Positions 33,037-41,768 of a DNA stretch of 49,940 bases are shown here, piece after piece. Under the pieces are notes generated by a model. That model was not told where the DNA came from. It worked only from the letters and a program-made list of their open reading frames with translations, and made no database searches. A program made the position numbers and the translations under genes. Positions within the stretch are counted from its first letter, which is position 1; each line of letters opens with the position of its first letter. Source of the DNA: an uncultured Anaerococcus sp. (GTDB taxonomy: Bacteria > Bacillota > Clostridia > Tissierellales > Peptoniphilaceae); contig NZ_CALTTY010000012.1 of assembly GCF_943912385.1 (NCBI RefSeq), positions 1 through 49,940 of the forward strand, given 5' to 3'.

Positions 33037-33070
33037 TTGAAAATAGTTTTTCATGTAATATAATTACATG
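33037..33070 (+). promoter_or_regulatory. Promoter of the RpiR gene with a palindromic operator
   Basis: TTGAAA (33037-33042), a 16-base spacer and TATAAT (33059-33064). A perfect palindrome CATGTAATATAATTACATG (33052-33070) covers the -10 box, a good candidate for autoregulation by the RpiR protein. Operator role is inferred. Confidence 0.65.
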
Positions 33071-33080
33071 TGAGGTGTTT

Positions 33081-33938
33081 ATGAAATCTAAACTTACTGA
33101 AAATAATGTAATCGAAATATTTAAAGAAAAATATAATAATTTATTTAAAGCAGAAAAAAAAGTTGCAGAATTTATTATTAATAATCCGAATGAAGCATCT
33201 CTGATGAATGTTAAAGAAATAGCTTCTCGAACTGAAGTCAGTGATGCAACTGTAGTTAGAATGTGCCAACATTGTGGCTACGATGGATTTTATCAAATGA
33301 AGATACTTTTACTAAGAGATTTAAATAATGCGAACGTTGCTGACTTTAAGAATTTTAATGAAAAGCCTATCCAGTTATTCCTTAACAGAAAAAAAGAACT
33401 CATTGATACAATTAATTATGAAGAAAATATTAACTATATTAAGCAACTGATAAGTTTGATTTTCGAATCAAAAACTATTTTAATATGTGCTGCCGGGAAT
33501 ACAATGCCAATAGCGCATGATCTTGATTTCAGATTAAATAGATTGGGTATTAATGCATATACATCTAACTCAATAGAAAACTTATTTAATTATGCTAGTA
33601 ATTTAACGAAAGAAGATCTTATTATTAATATTTCAAAATCCGGGCTTTCAAAAAGTATACTTAAAATTAGCGATATAGCTCATAGAAATAATGTAAAACA
33701 GGTAAATATTTCTTCGGATGTGAATTCAAGTCTATCCGAAAATTCTGAGTTTACTATATGTTCAGGTAGATTATTTAATGATGTGAATGATTCTTATAAT
33801 GGGTTAGAGACCCATATAGGGGAATATATTATAAATGATTTAATTATTGCATTTATTATATCAATAGAGATGAATAATAATGAATTTATTAAATCACAAG
33901 AATTAGAATATAAATTTTTCTCATCATTAAAAATATAA
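33081..33938 (+). CDS. RpiR-family transcription regulator
   Basis: 285 aa. The N-terminal HTH (about 1-77) carries the family pattern KKVAEFIINNP, then NVKEIASRTEVSDATVVRMCQ-type recognition helices. The C-terminal SIS domain (about 130-250) includes ILICAAGNTMPIAHDLDFRL and INISKSGLSKSI, the sugar-phosphate site. ATG 33081 is chosen because GAGG lies five bases upstream. It is divergent from the fructose-type PTS operon and probably controls it in response to the imported phosphosugar. Confidence 0.9.
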   Translation: MKSKLTENNVIEIFKEKYNNLFKAEKKVAEFIINNPNEASLMNVKEIASRTEVSDATVVRMCQHCGYDGFYQMKILLLRDLNNANVADFKNFNEKPIQLFLNRKKELIDTINYEENINYIKQLISLIFESKTILICAAGNTMPIAHDLDFRLNRLGINAYTSNSIENLFNYASNLTKEDLIINISKSGLSKSILKISDIAHRNNVKQVNISSDVNSSLSENSEFTICSGRLFNDVNDSYNGLETHIGEYIINDLIIAFIISIEMNNNEFIKSQELEYKFFSSLKI

Positions 33939-34103
33939 AATTTACTTCTTCATTGGATCTATTAATAATAACGATATTGATACTTAATAATGTTATTTGG
34001 TGGATATACCTTATTTAAAGATAAGCTATAGTACTTTAACTATTAAACTATAATTTATATTTTATAGGATTTAATGTATTATATTTAAAAAATTCAATTA
34101 AAC

Positions 34104-34171
34104 AAAAAAGGAAAACAAAGTGGTTTTGCCTAATCTATTTGTATTAGACTTTCACTTTGTTTTCCTTTTTT
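34104..34171. terminator. Long bidirectional terminator
   Basis: AAAAAAGGAAAACAAAGTG and its exact complement CACTTTGTTTTCCTTTTTT enclose an inner GCCTAAT/ATTAGAC stem. It lies between the convergent RpiR gene and the acetyltransferase. Confidence 0.9.
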
Positions 34172-34198
34172 ATTTGAATTTCAAAATTTATAAATAAA

Positions 34199-34804
34199 TT
34201 ATTCCCCAACATCACTCAAATACTCATTATACTTTCCTTGCCAGTATTTCTTATCCTCGTCTCTTATCTTTCTAATAACTTTAGCAGGGTTTCCTGCTGC
34301 TATTGTCATTTCTGGGATATTTTTTGTTACTACCGAGCCTGCACCTATTATTGCTCCTTTTCCTATGGTGATTCCTGGGAGGATTGTTACGTTTCCTCCT
34401 ATCCAGACCTTATCTTCTATAATGATTGGCTTTGAGCTTTCTATGCCTGTGGCTCTTATTTCAGGGTCTGTTGGGTGGATGGCAGTGAAAAGCCCCGTGC
34501 CTGGGCCTATGAGAACCTTATTTCCTATTTTGATTTCTCCCACGTCTACCATGGAGACGTTGAAGTTTATGAATGTGCCAGTGCCTATCTGGATGTGACT
34601 TCCGTAGTCACACCTGAAGGGTGGAAGGACTTGAGAATTTTCTCCGATTGAACCAAAAAGGTCTTTGCATATTTCGATTATTTCCCTGTTGTCGGCCGTA
34701 TTATTTAATTTTAATAAGATTTGCCAGCATTTTGATAGCTTTTTTTGCAGGTCTTTGTCTACCTTGTAGAGCTTGCCTGCTTTTAGATTTTCGTAGTTTT
34801 TCAT
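34199..34804 (-). CDS. Maltose/galactoside O-acetyltransferase family
   Basis: 201 aa. An N-terminal helical part (YENLKAGKLY...) is followed by left-handed beta-helix hexapeptide repeats, with the catalytic His in GLFTAIHPTDPE. IWIGGNVTILPG-like and IIGAGSVVTKNIP blocks and the C-terminal AAGNPAKVIRKI complete the family pattern. It transfers an acetyl group from acetyl-CoA to a sugar. It is a sugar acetyltransferase (Maa/Nod-L type), not the LacA isomerase of the lac operon. Confidence 0.92.
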   Translation of the reverse strand: MKNYENLKAGKLYKVDKDLQKKLSKCWQILLKLNNTADNREIIEICKDLFGSIGENSQVLPPFRCDYGSHIQIGTGTFINFNVSMVDVGEIKIGNKVLIGPGTGLFTAIHPTDPEIRATGIESSKPIIIEDKVWIGGNVTILPGITIGKGAIIGAGSVVTKNIPEMTIAAGNPAKVIRKIRDEDKKYWQGKYNEYLSDVGE

Positions 34805-34889
34805 ACTAGCAATATACTTTTGATTATTTAAATGACAATTCGTAAAATATTAGTAGAATAATATGGTTATTACTTATATAGGAGTCTTT

Positions 34890-36233
34890 ATGAATAGGAA
34901 CATAGATTTATTAAATGGAAATATTAGGACTACCCTTCTTAAGCTTTCCCTCCCTTTGGCCTTAACAGCCTTTATCCAGATTGCCTACGGTTTTGTTGAT
35001 ACAATATGGATTGCAAGGCTGGGGACTGATGCTGTGGCTGGAGTTGGGATTGCGGGTTTTATTTTTTGGATTGGTAATGCCCTTGTACTTATTCCCAAGG
35101 TGGGTATGGGGGTCTATGCCTCCCAGGCTTTCGGGTCAAAGAAGGAGGATGAGACTATTAGGATTTTAAATAATGGTTTTATCCAGGCCTTGGTTATAGG
35201 CTTATTTTTTACGACCTTTTGTTTGATCGTTAAAAATATTTTTATAGAATTTTATGGCCTTGGTCTTGATGCGGAGATGGCTGCCAAGGATTATTTCTTT
35301 GTGGTCAGTCTGGGGATGATTTTATTTTTTATAGGGCCTATGTTTACCCAGGCTTTCACCTCTCTTGGTGACTCCTTTACGCCTTTTGTGATAAATGCAG
35401 TGGGCCTTGCCTTTAATATGGTTTTAGACCCTGTTTTGATTTTTGGATGGGGGCCTTTTCCAAAGCTATCTGCCAAGGGGGCTGCCCTTGCTACAGTTAT
35501 TAGCCAGGCTATAGTTGTCCTTATTTATATATTTGTGACCTTATCTAAGGATGGAATTATAAAGTCCGCTATTTCCCAAATTGATTATAGGGAAAATTGG
35601 CAGGCTGAAATTTTTAGGTTGGGTCTGCCTGCGGCTCTCTTATCGGGCTTTCATGCTTCGATTTCTATGGTTTTAAATAGGTTTATGTCTTCTTTTGGCC
35701 CTACACCTGTTGCAGTTTGTGCTATAGGAAGTCAAATAGAGTCGATTTCTTGGAATACAACTGAGGGTATCCAGGTCGGTATCCAGGCCCTCGTTGCCCA
35801 AAACTATGGGGCCGGTGATAAGAAGAGGGTTAGGGAGTCTGTTAAGGAATCATTTAATTTAGTTGCCCTTATCGGGACCCTTGCAAGCTTAGTTTTAATT
35901 ATTTTTAGGCAGAAGTTGTTTGAGATTTTCACCCCAGGTGATCTCGAGGCGATTGAATTAGGTTCAAATTACCTTATGATCCTAGGTTTCTCTCAGGTCT
36001 TTATGGCGATAGAAATCGGTCTTGCGGGTTGCTTTAATGGGATGAGCGATACTAAGACTCCGGCAGTCCTTGGTGTTGTTAATAACCTTCTTAGAGTCCC
36101 AATTTCTATAGTTTTAATGCCTATCTTTGGTGTCTATGGGGTTTGGATAGCTATGAGTGGCACTTCTATTATAAAAGGTATAGTTGCTATGGCTCTTCTT
36201 TATAGGAAAGTCAAAAAATATTTACGTGCTTAA
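34890..36233 (+). CDS. MATE-family efflux transporter
   Basis: 447-aa membrane protein with about twelve hydrophobic segments. The MATE fold shows in the repeated N- and C-lobe patterns (LTAFIQIAYGFVDTIWIARLG; GIQVGIQALVAQNYGAGDKKR; FNGMSDTKTP). It would export drugs or metabolites with Na+ or H+. ATG 34890 is taken as the start (AGGAG six bases upstream), giving MNRNIDLLNGN, a usual MATE N-terminus. A terminator lies directly after the gene. Confidence 0.93.
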   Translation: MNRNIDLLNGNIRTTLLKLSLPLALTAFIQIAYGFVDTIWIARLGTDAVAGVGIAGFIFWIGNALVLIPKVGMGVYASQAFGSKKEDETIRILNNGFIQALVIGLFFTTFCLIVKNIFIEFYGLGLDAEMAAKDYFFVVSLGMILFFIGPMFTQAFTSLGDSFTPFVINAVGLAFNMVLDPVLIFGWGPFPKLSAKGAALATVISQAIVVLIYIFVTLSKDGIIKSAISQIDYRENWQAEIFRLGLPAALLSGFHASISMVLNRFMSSFGPTPVAVCAIGSQIESISWNTTEGIQVGIQALVAQNYGAGDKKRVRESVKESFNLVALIGTLASLVLIIFRQKLFEIFTPGDLEAIELGSNYLMILGFSQVFMAIEIGLAGCFNGMSDTKTPAVLGVVNNLLRVPISIVLMPIFGVYGVWIAMSGTSIIKGIVAMALLYRKVKKYLRA

Positions 36234-36267
36234 ATTCTTCCTTAGAAATTCTTTGGAAGAATTTTTG
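36233..36267 (+). terminator. Terminator after the MATE gene
   Basis: AATTCTTCC and GGAAGAATT enclose a 13-base loop and are followed by TTT and G/T-rich sequence. Confidence 0.85.
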
Positions 36268-36343
36268 TTTTCTATGTGAAAATGTTTGCAAATTTTTTGA
36301 TTATATAATAAAATGGTAATAGGAGAAAGTAAAGGAGAAAAAT

Positions 36344-37621
36344 ATGAAAAAAGTTAGACTACCATATGCAAAAGAATTTATTGAACTTGAAGTCGGAGAC
36401 GATGTTGCTGTCCTTGAAAGTCAGGCGGGAAATTTTAAGGCGGAAAAAAGTGAAGAAGAATTGGTAAGGGATTCCCTAAAAAATCCAATCGGTTCAGAAA
36501 AATTATCTGACCTTGTAAAAGGAAAGAAAACAATTACAATAATTTCTTCTGACCACACAAGACCTGTCCCATCTGCAATTACCATGCCTATCCTTCTTGA
36601 AGAGATCAGGTCTACAAACCCAAATGCAGAGATTACTATCCTTATAGCTACAGGTTTCCATAGACCAACTACCCACGAAGAGCTAGTTGACAAATATGGT
36701 CAAGAAATTGTAGACAATGAGAATATAATCGTTCACAAATCTGGTGTTGATGAAGACATGGTTGAGCTTGATACACTTCCATCAGGCGGAAGACTTCTAT
36801 TAAACAAACACGCTATCAATACAGATCTTCTAATAGCAGAAGGTTTTATTGAACCACACTTTTTCGCAGGATTTTCTGGTGGTAGAAAATCAGTCCTACC
36901 TGGTATTGCAAGCGAAAAGACAGTTCTTGCCAACCACTGCTCTAAGTTTATAGCAAGCGATTATTCAAGAACAGGTATACTTGAGGAAAACCCAATACAT
37001 AAGGACATGGAGTTTGCTGCAGAACAAGCCAAACTTGCCTTTATCCTAAATGTAGTTATTGATGCTGAAAAGAAAATTATAAATGCCTTTGCAGGTGACA
37101 GAGTAAAAGCTCACTTTGAAGGTACAGAATTTGTAAGAAGTCTATCAACAATAGACGGCGTTAACGCAGACATAGCTATAACAAGTAACGGTGGATACCC
37201 ACTAGACCAAAACGTTTACCAATCTGTTAAGTCAATGACAGCAGCAGAAGCGGCTGCAGCTGATGACGGTGTAATTATTGAAGTTTCAAGATGTAATGAC
37301 GGTCATGGTGGAGAAAGCTTCTACAAGACCTTTAAAGAAGCGGAAGATCCAAAAGATATAGAAGATAGAGTTCTTAAAATCCCTATGGAAGAAACTATTC
37401 CTGACCAATGGGAAATCCAAATTCTAGCAAGAATCCTAGTTCGTCATAAAGTAATCTTCGTAACAGATCCAGAAAACAAACAACTTATCGAAGATATGCA
37501 CATGACCTATGCAGGAAGCGTTGAAGAAGCTATTAAGATGGCTAAGGAAATCAAGGGTGAAGATGCCAAGGTAGCTTTTGTACCAGATGGGGTATCTGTA
37601 ATCGTAAATAAAAAGAAATAA
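36344..37621 (+). CDS. larA: Nickel-dependent lactate racemase-like protein (LarA family)
   Basis: 425 aa. The residues that hold the nickel-pincer nucleotide in Lactiplantibacillus LarA (His108, His174, Lys184, His200) all occur here, each two positions earlier: His106 (GFHRP), His172 (EPHFFAGFSGG), Lys182 (GRKS) and His198 (ANH). SSDHTRPVP is the substrate-side block. The family also includes racemases and epimerases of other 2-hydroxyacids, so D/L-lactate is only the likeliest substrate. The cofactor genes larB, larC and larE are not in this window. A -10 box (TATAAT, 36303-36308) and AAAGGAG lie upstream. Confidence 0.88.
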   Translation: MKKVRLPYAKEFIELEVGDDVAVLESQAGNFKAEKSEEELVRDSLKNPIGSEKLSDLVKGKKTITIISSDHTRPVPSAITMPILLEEIRSTNPNAEITILIATGFHRPTTHEELVDKYGQEIVDNENIIVHKSGVDEDMVELDTLPSGGRLLLNKHAINTDLLIAEGFIEPHFFAGFSGGRKSVLPGIASEKTVLANHCSKFIASDYSRTGILEENPIHKDMEFAAEQAKLAFILNVVIDAEKKIINAFAGDRVKAHFEGTEFVRSLSTIDGVNADIAITSNGGYPLDQNVYQSVKSMTAAEAAAADDGVIIEVSRCNDGHGGESFYKTFKEAEDPKDIEDRVLKIPMEETIPDQWEIQILARILVRHKVIFVTDPENKQLIEDMHMTYAGSVEEAIKMAKEIKGEDAKVAFVPDGVSVIVNKKK

Positions 37622-37748
37622 GAATTTAATAAACATGGAAAGTATTCGGGCCTATAAATATTAATAAGCTTTGGTTGTTTTGTAAATTAAGGACTAGCCG
37701 GGGTGTATCTAAGGTTGTAAGCTTTCTTAGCAAGATATTTTCTACACA

Positions 37749-37788
37749 AAAAAAGATGTTTGACTATTTTTAGCCAAACATCTTTTTT
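37749..37788. terminator. Bidirectional terminator between larA and the HAD gene
   Basis: AAAAAGATGTTTG and CAAACATCTTTTTT form a perfect stem between convergent genes. Confidence 0.9.
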
Positions 37789-37793
37789 CTTTA

Positions 37794-38453
37794 TTATTTA
37801 AACTTTTCTATGTCGATATCTGCTATACTTTTAAGGGTTATATCGGCCTCTTCTTTTATATGGTCCCATTCCTTCTCATTCCATGGGAAATCTTGAAGAC
37901 CAACTGTCAAAATCCCTTCTTTTTTTGCGGCCTTGATGGCATAGAGAGCGTCGTCAAAAAGGACACAGTCATAAGGCTTGGCACCATGTTTTTCTATAGA
38001 ATATTGCCAGTAGTCTGGGTCAGATTTCTTCATATCTAAAAGGTCAGGTGTTGCAAAAAAATCAAAGTAGTCAAATATTTCTAACCTCTTAAGGGCCATC
38101 TCTAGGTATTTAAAAGAAGTTGAGGAGGCAACTGACATTGAAAATCCTTCATTTTTTAATTTCTCAAGGATTTCAAGGTTGCCAGCCTTTGGCTTAAGTT
38201 CTTCCTTGTAGGCCTTATAGATTATATCATCGAAATAGGCGATTATCTCATCGTAGGTCATATCTTTGGCTATTTCATCAACTATATATTGGCACATGGC
38301 CTCAAAGGATAAGGCTTCGATCTTGCCCTTTTCTTCTTTGGATAAGTCATTTAAGGTAAAACCATATTTTTCAAACAATTTATTTTGTGGTTTGATCCAA
38401 ATATGCATAGAATCTAGAATAGTTCCGTCTACATCGAATATTAATTTTTTCAT
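37794..38453 (-). CDS. HAD-superfamily phosphatase, PgmB-like
   Basis: 219 aa. Motif I is LIFDVDGTILDS, followed by a helical C1 cap (about 15-85), motif II SVASSTS, and motif IV LFDDALYA. It belongs to the beta-phosphoglucomutase/phosphoglycolate phosphatase group; the exact substrate is not readable. ATG at 38453 is chosen because GGAAAGGAAA lies upstream and the protein then begins MKKLIFDVDG; longer starts add a basic, non-homologous stretch. It begins 14 bases after the nuclease gene, so the two are cotranscribed. Confidence 0.85.
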   Translation of the reverse strand: MKKLIFDVDGTILDSMHIWIKPQNKLFEKYGFTLNDLSKEEKGKIEALSFEAMCQYIVDEIAKDMTYDEIIAYFDDIIYKAYKEELKPKAGNLEILEKLKNEGFSMSVASSTSFKYLEMALKRLEIFDYFDFFATPDLLDMKKSDPDYWQYSIEKHGAKPYDCVLFDDALYAIKAAKKEGILTVGLQDFPWNEKEWDHIKEEADITLKSIADIDIEKFK

Positions 38454-38467
38454 TTTTTCCTTTCCTT

Positions 38468-39421
38468 TTATCTTTTTGCAGGGGTGTAGCCTGCATTTTC
38501 TGCGACCTTGGCACTTGAAAACCAAGTTACATTATCAATACTAATCTTATTGTAGTCTCTTTGGCCAGGACTGTGGTATATACCGGAGGACATGTTGGCT
38601 TTGATAGGCCATGGGGTTACGTCAGCTAGGTAAGATCCCTTCTTGGTATAAACTCTAGCAACTTTTTGTTCTTCAATAGGAAGGTCTCCATCGCCTATAT
38701 AATTAGGTTTTTTACTCTCGCTTGATTTTGGCGGGCTTGGTTTTTTATATTTATTCTCAGGTTGGTACTCTTCTCCTTCAAAGCTTGACTTTGCGGCTTG
38801 GTTATAGAGGCCAAGCTCATTTTTTTCGGCTTGTCTTGCGATTTTCTTAAAATAATCCTGGTATTTAAGATCAGGTGGGAAGGTTGCAAGGCGTCCATAG
38901 CCGTCCCTTAAGAGGATAGCGTTGTACATCTTATCTCTTACATCTTCAAAGCTTGGATTTTTAGGATTAGCTGGTAGGCTTAGCCATATATACCTAAGAC
39001 TCCTATTGTACTTATCTGTCTCTGACACGTCCTTTTCCAGATAGACTTCTCTATTATTTAGGATGGCTTTAGTAAAGTTGGATGCTTCCTTGCCGTAAAA
39101 GGCAAGAGGTTTTGATGGGTGGACTGTTTCTGGCGTGTCAACACCGATCATCCTTATCTTATAGTTTTTAGAATCAATCTCAGCTGTGACTGTGTCTCCA
39201 TCAGCTACAGATACTATTTTGGCCTTGGTAAAATTCTTTTGGCCTGAATCTTGGTTTTCATCTTTAGATGCTGGTATTTCTTCTACTTGCTCCTGGGCCT
39301 TTTCCTTAAGGCCTACGGCTTCATCAAGGTCATAGTCTTCATAATAAACGATATCCTCACTTGCGTGGGCCGGGCTTATACAAGCTAAGGCAAAAACTAG
39401 GCTTAATAATATTTTTTTCAT
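38468..39421 (-). CDS. Secreted thermonuclease-family nuclease
   Basis: 317 aa. A signal peptide ends at AHA-SED (about residue 20). A short N-terminal motif DYDLDEAVGLKEKA (29-42) follows, which also occurs in the next secreted protein upstream (39516-40385). The staphylococcal-nuclease domain (about 68-205) has VADGDTVTAEI, RMIGVDTPET and the YGKEAS and DKYNRSLRYIWL blocks with the expected Arg, Asp and Glu. A C-terminal region (about 265-317) with IKANMSSGIYH, then an N-x-x-W-F pattern ending in YTPAKR, is common in exported nucleases. It probably degrades extracellular DNA or RNA with calcium. Confidence 0.88.
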   Translation of the reverse strand: MKKILLSLVFALACISPAHASEDIVYYEDYDLDEAVGLKEKAQEQVEEIPASKDENQDSGQKNFTKAKIVSVADGDTVTAEIDSKNYKIRMIGVDTPETVHPSKPLAFYGKEASNFTKAILNNREVYLEKDVSETDKYNRSLRYIWLSLPANPKNPSFEDVRDKMYNAILLRDGYGRLATFPPDLKYQDYFKKIARQAEKNELGLYNQAAKSSFEGEEYQPENKYKKPSPPKSSESKKPNYIGDGDLPIEEQKVARVYTKKGSYLADVTPWPIKANMSSGIYHSPGQRDYNKISIDNVTWFSSAKVAENAGYTPAKR

Positions 39422-39479
39422 AATATCTCCTTATTTAAACTTATACATATATCTTATATGATATTTATTATAAAGGCAA

Positions 39480-39508
39480 TAAAAAACAGCCCAAGTTAGC
39501 CTAGGCTG
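39480..39508 (-). terminator. Terminator after the glucosaminidase-like gene
   Basis: On the minus strand CAGCC and GGGCTG close a hairpin followed by TTTTTT. It lies between the glucosaminidase-like gene and the nuclease gene. Confidence 0.65.
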
Positions 39509-39515
39509 GTAGAAT

Positions 39516-40385
39516 TTAATATGAAATATTTAAGGCATTCATAGTCCCTACAGCAAGTTGTTCAAAGGACCTGTGGTTATTTTCAAAGGCTGGGGAATAA
39601 CGGTTGATAAATGACTTATAAGATGTGTATCCCTTGTCTGCATATGCATGTCTCATTAGTTTGAAGGTTACATCAATACCGTCTTTAACTGTCGGTGGGT
39701 TTACCCAAGCTGAACCGCCTGCATAGGCTGGAGCCCACTGGCTACCATATCCATTTTTGCTATAGCGGATGCAACCAAAGTTGTATCTTCCGCCACCAGC
39801 ATTCATACCGAAAGTAGTTTCCTTGGCGATTTGACCCATAAAGATACCTACATTGATTCCGTATTTTTCAGAAAGATTAACAATAGTGTCTCCATGATCC
39901 TTAAGAGGGGTGTAGTGACCACGTTTTTTAAAAAATTTGTTTAGGTAAGTACCATTGATGTGGTCAGGGTTTTTTGTTCTTATATCAAATTTAGAAAGGT
40001 CTCCCTGCCTATAATTTCTCCAAGCGACCCTACCTGGTTCTTTGCTATTTCCTGTTGCGTTTTTATTAGAACCAGTAATTTCCACACGGTCTGGATGTCC
40101 GGTATTTTTCTTGGATACTTTTTTTTCTTTCTTCTTTTCCTCTTCTTTATATTCTATTTTCTTCTCTGTCTTATAGGAAGTTTGCTCTAAGTCTGTTTTT
40201 TCAAGAGGAAGTTCGGCTTCTTCCTTTAGACCCACTGCCTGATCAAGGTCGAAGTCGTTGTATTCTACAATTCCATTTGATTCAGGTTCAATTGACTCAT
40301 CTATATCTTCTGATGCAAGAACTGGGCTTGCAAAAGTCAGGGCTGAGGCAGTTACTAGCCCTGTTAATATGTATTTAAAATTCAT
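39516..40385 (-). CDS. Secreted glucosaminidase-like wall hydrolase
   Basis: 289 aa. A signal peptide (about 1-25, cleaving near VLASED) is followed by DFDLDQAVGLKEEA (44-57), the motif shared with the nuclease at 38468-39421. A Lys/Glu-rich linker (about 60-110) leads to a C-terminal lysozyme-fold domain from about 125: ASEKYGINVGIFMGQIAKET-like helix with the likely catalytic Glu (IAKETTFG), NFGCIRY, GSAWVNPPTVKDGIDVTFKLMRHA. This fits endo-beta-N-acetylglucosaminidase family 73-type peptidoglycan hydrolases. Reaction: hydrolysis of wall glycan. Family is likely; details inferred. Confidence 0.8.
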   Translation of the reverse strand: MNFKYILTGLVTASALTFASPVLASEDIDESIEPESNGIVEYNDFDLDQAVGLKEEAELPLEKTDLEQTSYKTEKKIEYKEEEKKKEKKVSKKNTGHPDRVEITGSNKNATGNSKEPGRVAWRNYRQGDLSKFDIRTKNPDHINGTYLNKFFKKRGHYTPLKDHGDTIVNLSEKYGINVGIFMGQIAKETTFGMNAGGGRYNFGCIRYSKNGYGSQWAPAYAGGSAWVNPPTVKDGIDVTFKLMRHAYADKGYTSYKSFINRYSPAFENNHRSFEQLAVGTMNALNISY

Positions 40386-40418
40386 TTTATCACTCCTAAT
40401 TTTTCATGATAAACTATA

Positions 40419-40446
40419 TTTTATACGATATTTACCATTTTGTCAA
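40419..40446 (-). promoter_or_regulatory. Promoter of the glucosaminidase-like gene
   Basis: On the minus strand TTGACA (40441-40446), a 16-base spacer and TAAAAT (40419-40424). Confidence 0.65.
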
Positions 40447-40636
40447 CAAAAATGTTACGATTTTGTTACTAAGTAGGTGAAAACATTGTCTTATTCTAAT
40501 AAATGATGGGGTAGATGTCATAATTTTGTAACCTAAATTAAATAAATTTAATAAATGTCAGTAGGGTTGACCTAGTACTTTATTAAAAAATTAAAATGTA
40601 TTATAATATTTATAAGAGATAAGAAAGGGATGTTTT

Positions 40637-41173
40637 ATGAATGTTTTATTAGATCTATACCTAAGCTTTGCAAAAATCGGGCTTATGACTTTTGGCGGAG
40701 GCTATGCCATGCTACCCATTCTCGAAAGAGAAGTTGTTGATAAGAAGGGTTGGATAACGAGTGAAGAGGTCCTAGACTACTACGCCATTGGCCAGTCTAC
40801 ACCTGGAATAATAGCCATAAACACGGCTAGCTTCTGTGGCTATAAAAGAGCAAAAAATATAGGTGGAGTCGTGGCGAGCCTGGGTTTTATAACCCCATCC
40901 ATTATAATAATCACCCTCATATCGGGATTTTTAAAAAACTTTTCCCACATTCCAGCCATCCAGCACGCATTTGCTGGGATTAGGATAGGAGTTTGTGCCC
41001 TGGTAGTGTATTCTGTGATAAATATGATAAAGAAAAATGCTAAGAGTATAGGAAGGTTTTCAGTATTTTTATTTACTTTCTTGGCTGTGGCTGTTTTTGA
41101 TATATCTCCGGTAATTATTGTAATAATAGTTGCAGCATTTGGCATAATCTTGGGGAGGTTTAGAAATGCTTAG
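40637..41173 (+). CDS. Chromate transporter family, first half (ChrA N-type)
   Basis: 178-aa short-chain CHR protein. SFAKIGLMTFGGGYAMLPILEREVV and YAIGQSTPGIIAINTASFCGYK are the conserved family blocks. About five hydrophobic segments are present. In this family two half-size proteins pair to give the full transporter; the second half overlaps by eight bases. Known substrates include chromate and sulfate, but the natural one here is not known. A TATAAT sits at 40602-40607. Confidence 0.9.
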   Translation: MNVLLDLYLSFAKIGLMTFGGGYAMLPILEREVVDKKGWITSEEVLDYYAIGQSTPGIIAINTASFCGYKRAKNIGGVVASLGFITPSIIIITLISGFLKNFSHIPAIQHAFAGIRIGVCALVVYSVINMIKKNAKSIGRFSVFLFTFLAVAVFDISPVIIVIIVAAFGIILGRFRNA

Positions 41174-41726
41174 GATGATGTGGGAAATTTTCAAAACAGG
41201 AATATTTGCAGTGGGTGGAGGAATGGCAACCATCCCCTTCCTCCAGGAAATGGGAGAAAAATATGGCTATTTTACAAGTGAAGAACTTCTAGATATGATA
41301 GCTGTATCTGAATCAACTCCAGGAGCCATAGGAATAAACATGGCAACCTACGCTGGGATTAAAGCCTACGGTCCCCTAGGCGGAATCCTTGCAAGTATCT
41401 CTTTAGTAACAGGCCCCATCATCATAGTCCTTGTAATAGCGAGGATGATGATGGCCTTTAAAAATTCAAAAACGGTCAATGATGCCTTCACAACTTTAAG
41501 ACCTGCCACAGCAGGCCTAATCCTAGGAGCCATGTCCACAGTCCTCGCAATGACCTTATTTGACCTCGATTCTTATAGGCTAAGTGGAAATATCCTATCA
41601 TTAGTAAGGCCTATCCCTATAGCCCTCTTTGCAGCGTTTTTAGCTATCTTATTTAAATTCAAAAAGCTAAGCCCTGTTTGGATAATAGTCGCGGGGGCAG
41701 GTATTGGGATTGTTTTGGGCTTGTAA
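41166..41726 (+). CDS. Chromate transporter family, second half
   Basis: 186 aa, paralogous to the protein encoded just upstream (FKTGIFAVGGGMATIPFLQEM, IAVSESTPGAIGINMATYAG). Overlap of eight bases with that gene indicates coupled translation and a heteromeric transporter. It is followed by a strong terminator. Confidence 0.9.
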   Translation: MLRMMWEIFKTGIFAVGGGMATIPFLQEMGEKYGYFTSEELLDMIAVSESTPGAIGINMATYAGIKAYGPLGGILASISLVTGPIIIVLVIARMMMAFKNSKTVNDAFTTLRPATAGLILGAMSTVLAMTLFDLDSYRLSGNILSLVRPIPIALFAAFLAILFKFKKLSPVWIIVAGAGIGIVLGL

Positions 41727-41729
41727 ATA

Positions 41730-41768
41730 AAACTCCAACTTCTATTTTTTATAGGAGCTGGAGTTTTT
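41730..41768 (+). terminator. Terminator after the chromate transporter pair
   Basis: AAACTCCA...CTTCTAT pairs with ATAGGAG...TGGAGTTTTT. Confidence 0.88.

Noticed and set aside
34199..34804. LacA galactoside acetyltransferase as part of the lac operon
   Set aside because: It lies 23 kb away on the opposite strand in its own transcription unit, and the lacA of the operon is the isomerase.
36280..36308. A full larA promoter
   Set aside because: TATAAT is clear, but no -35 box at 16-18 bases was found.
40560..40607. Full promoter for the chromate transporter pair
   Set aside because: A TATAAT is present, but the only TTGACC is 29 bases from it, too far for a standard promoter; only the -10 is credible.
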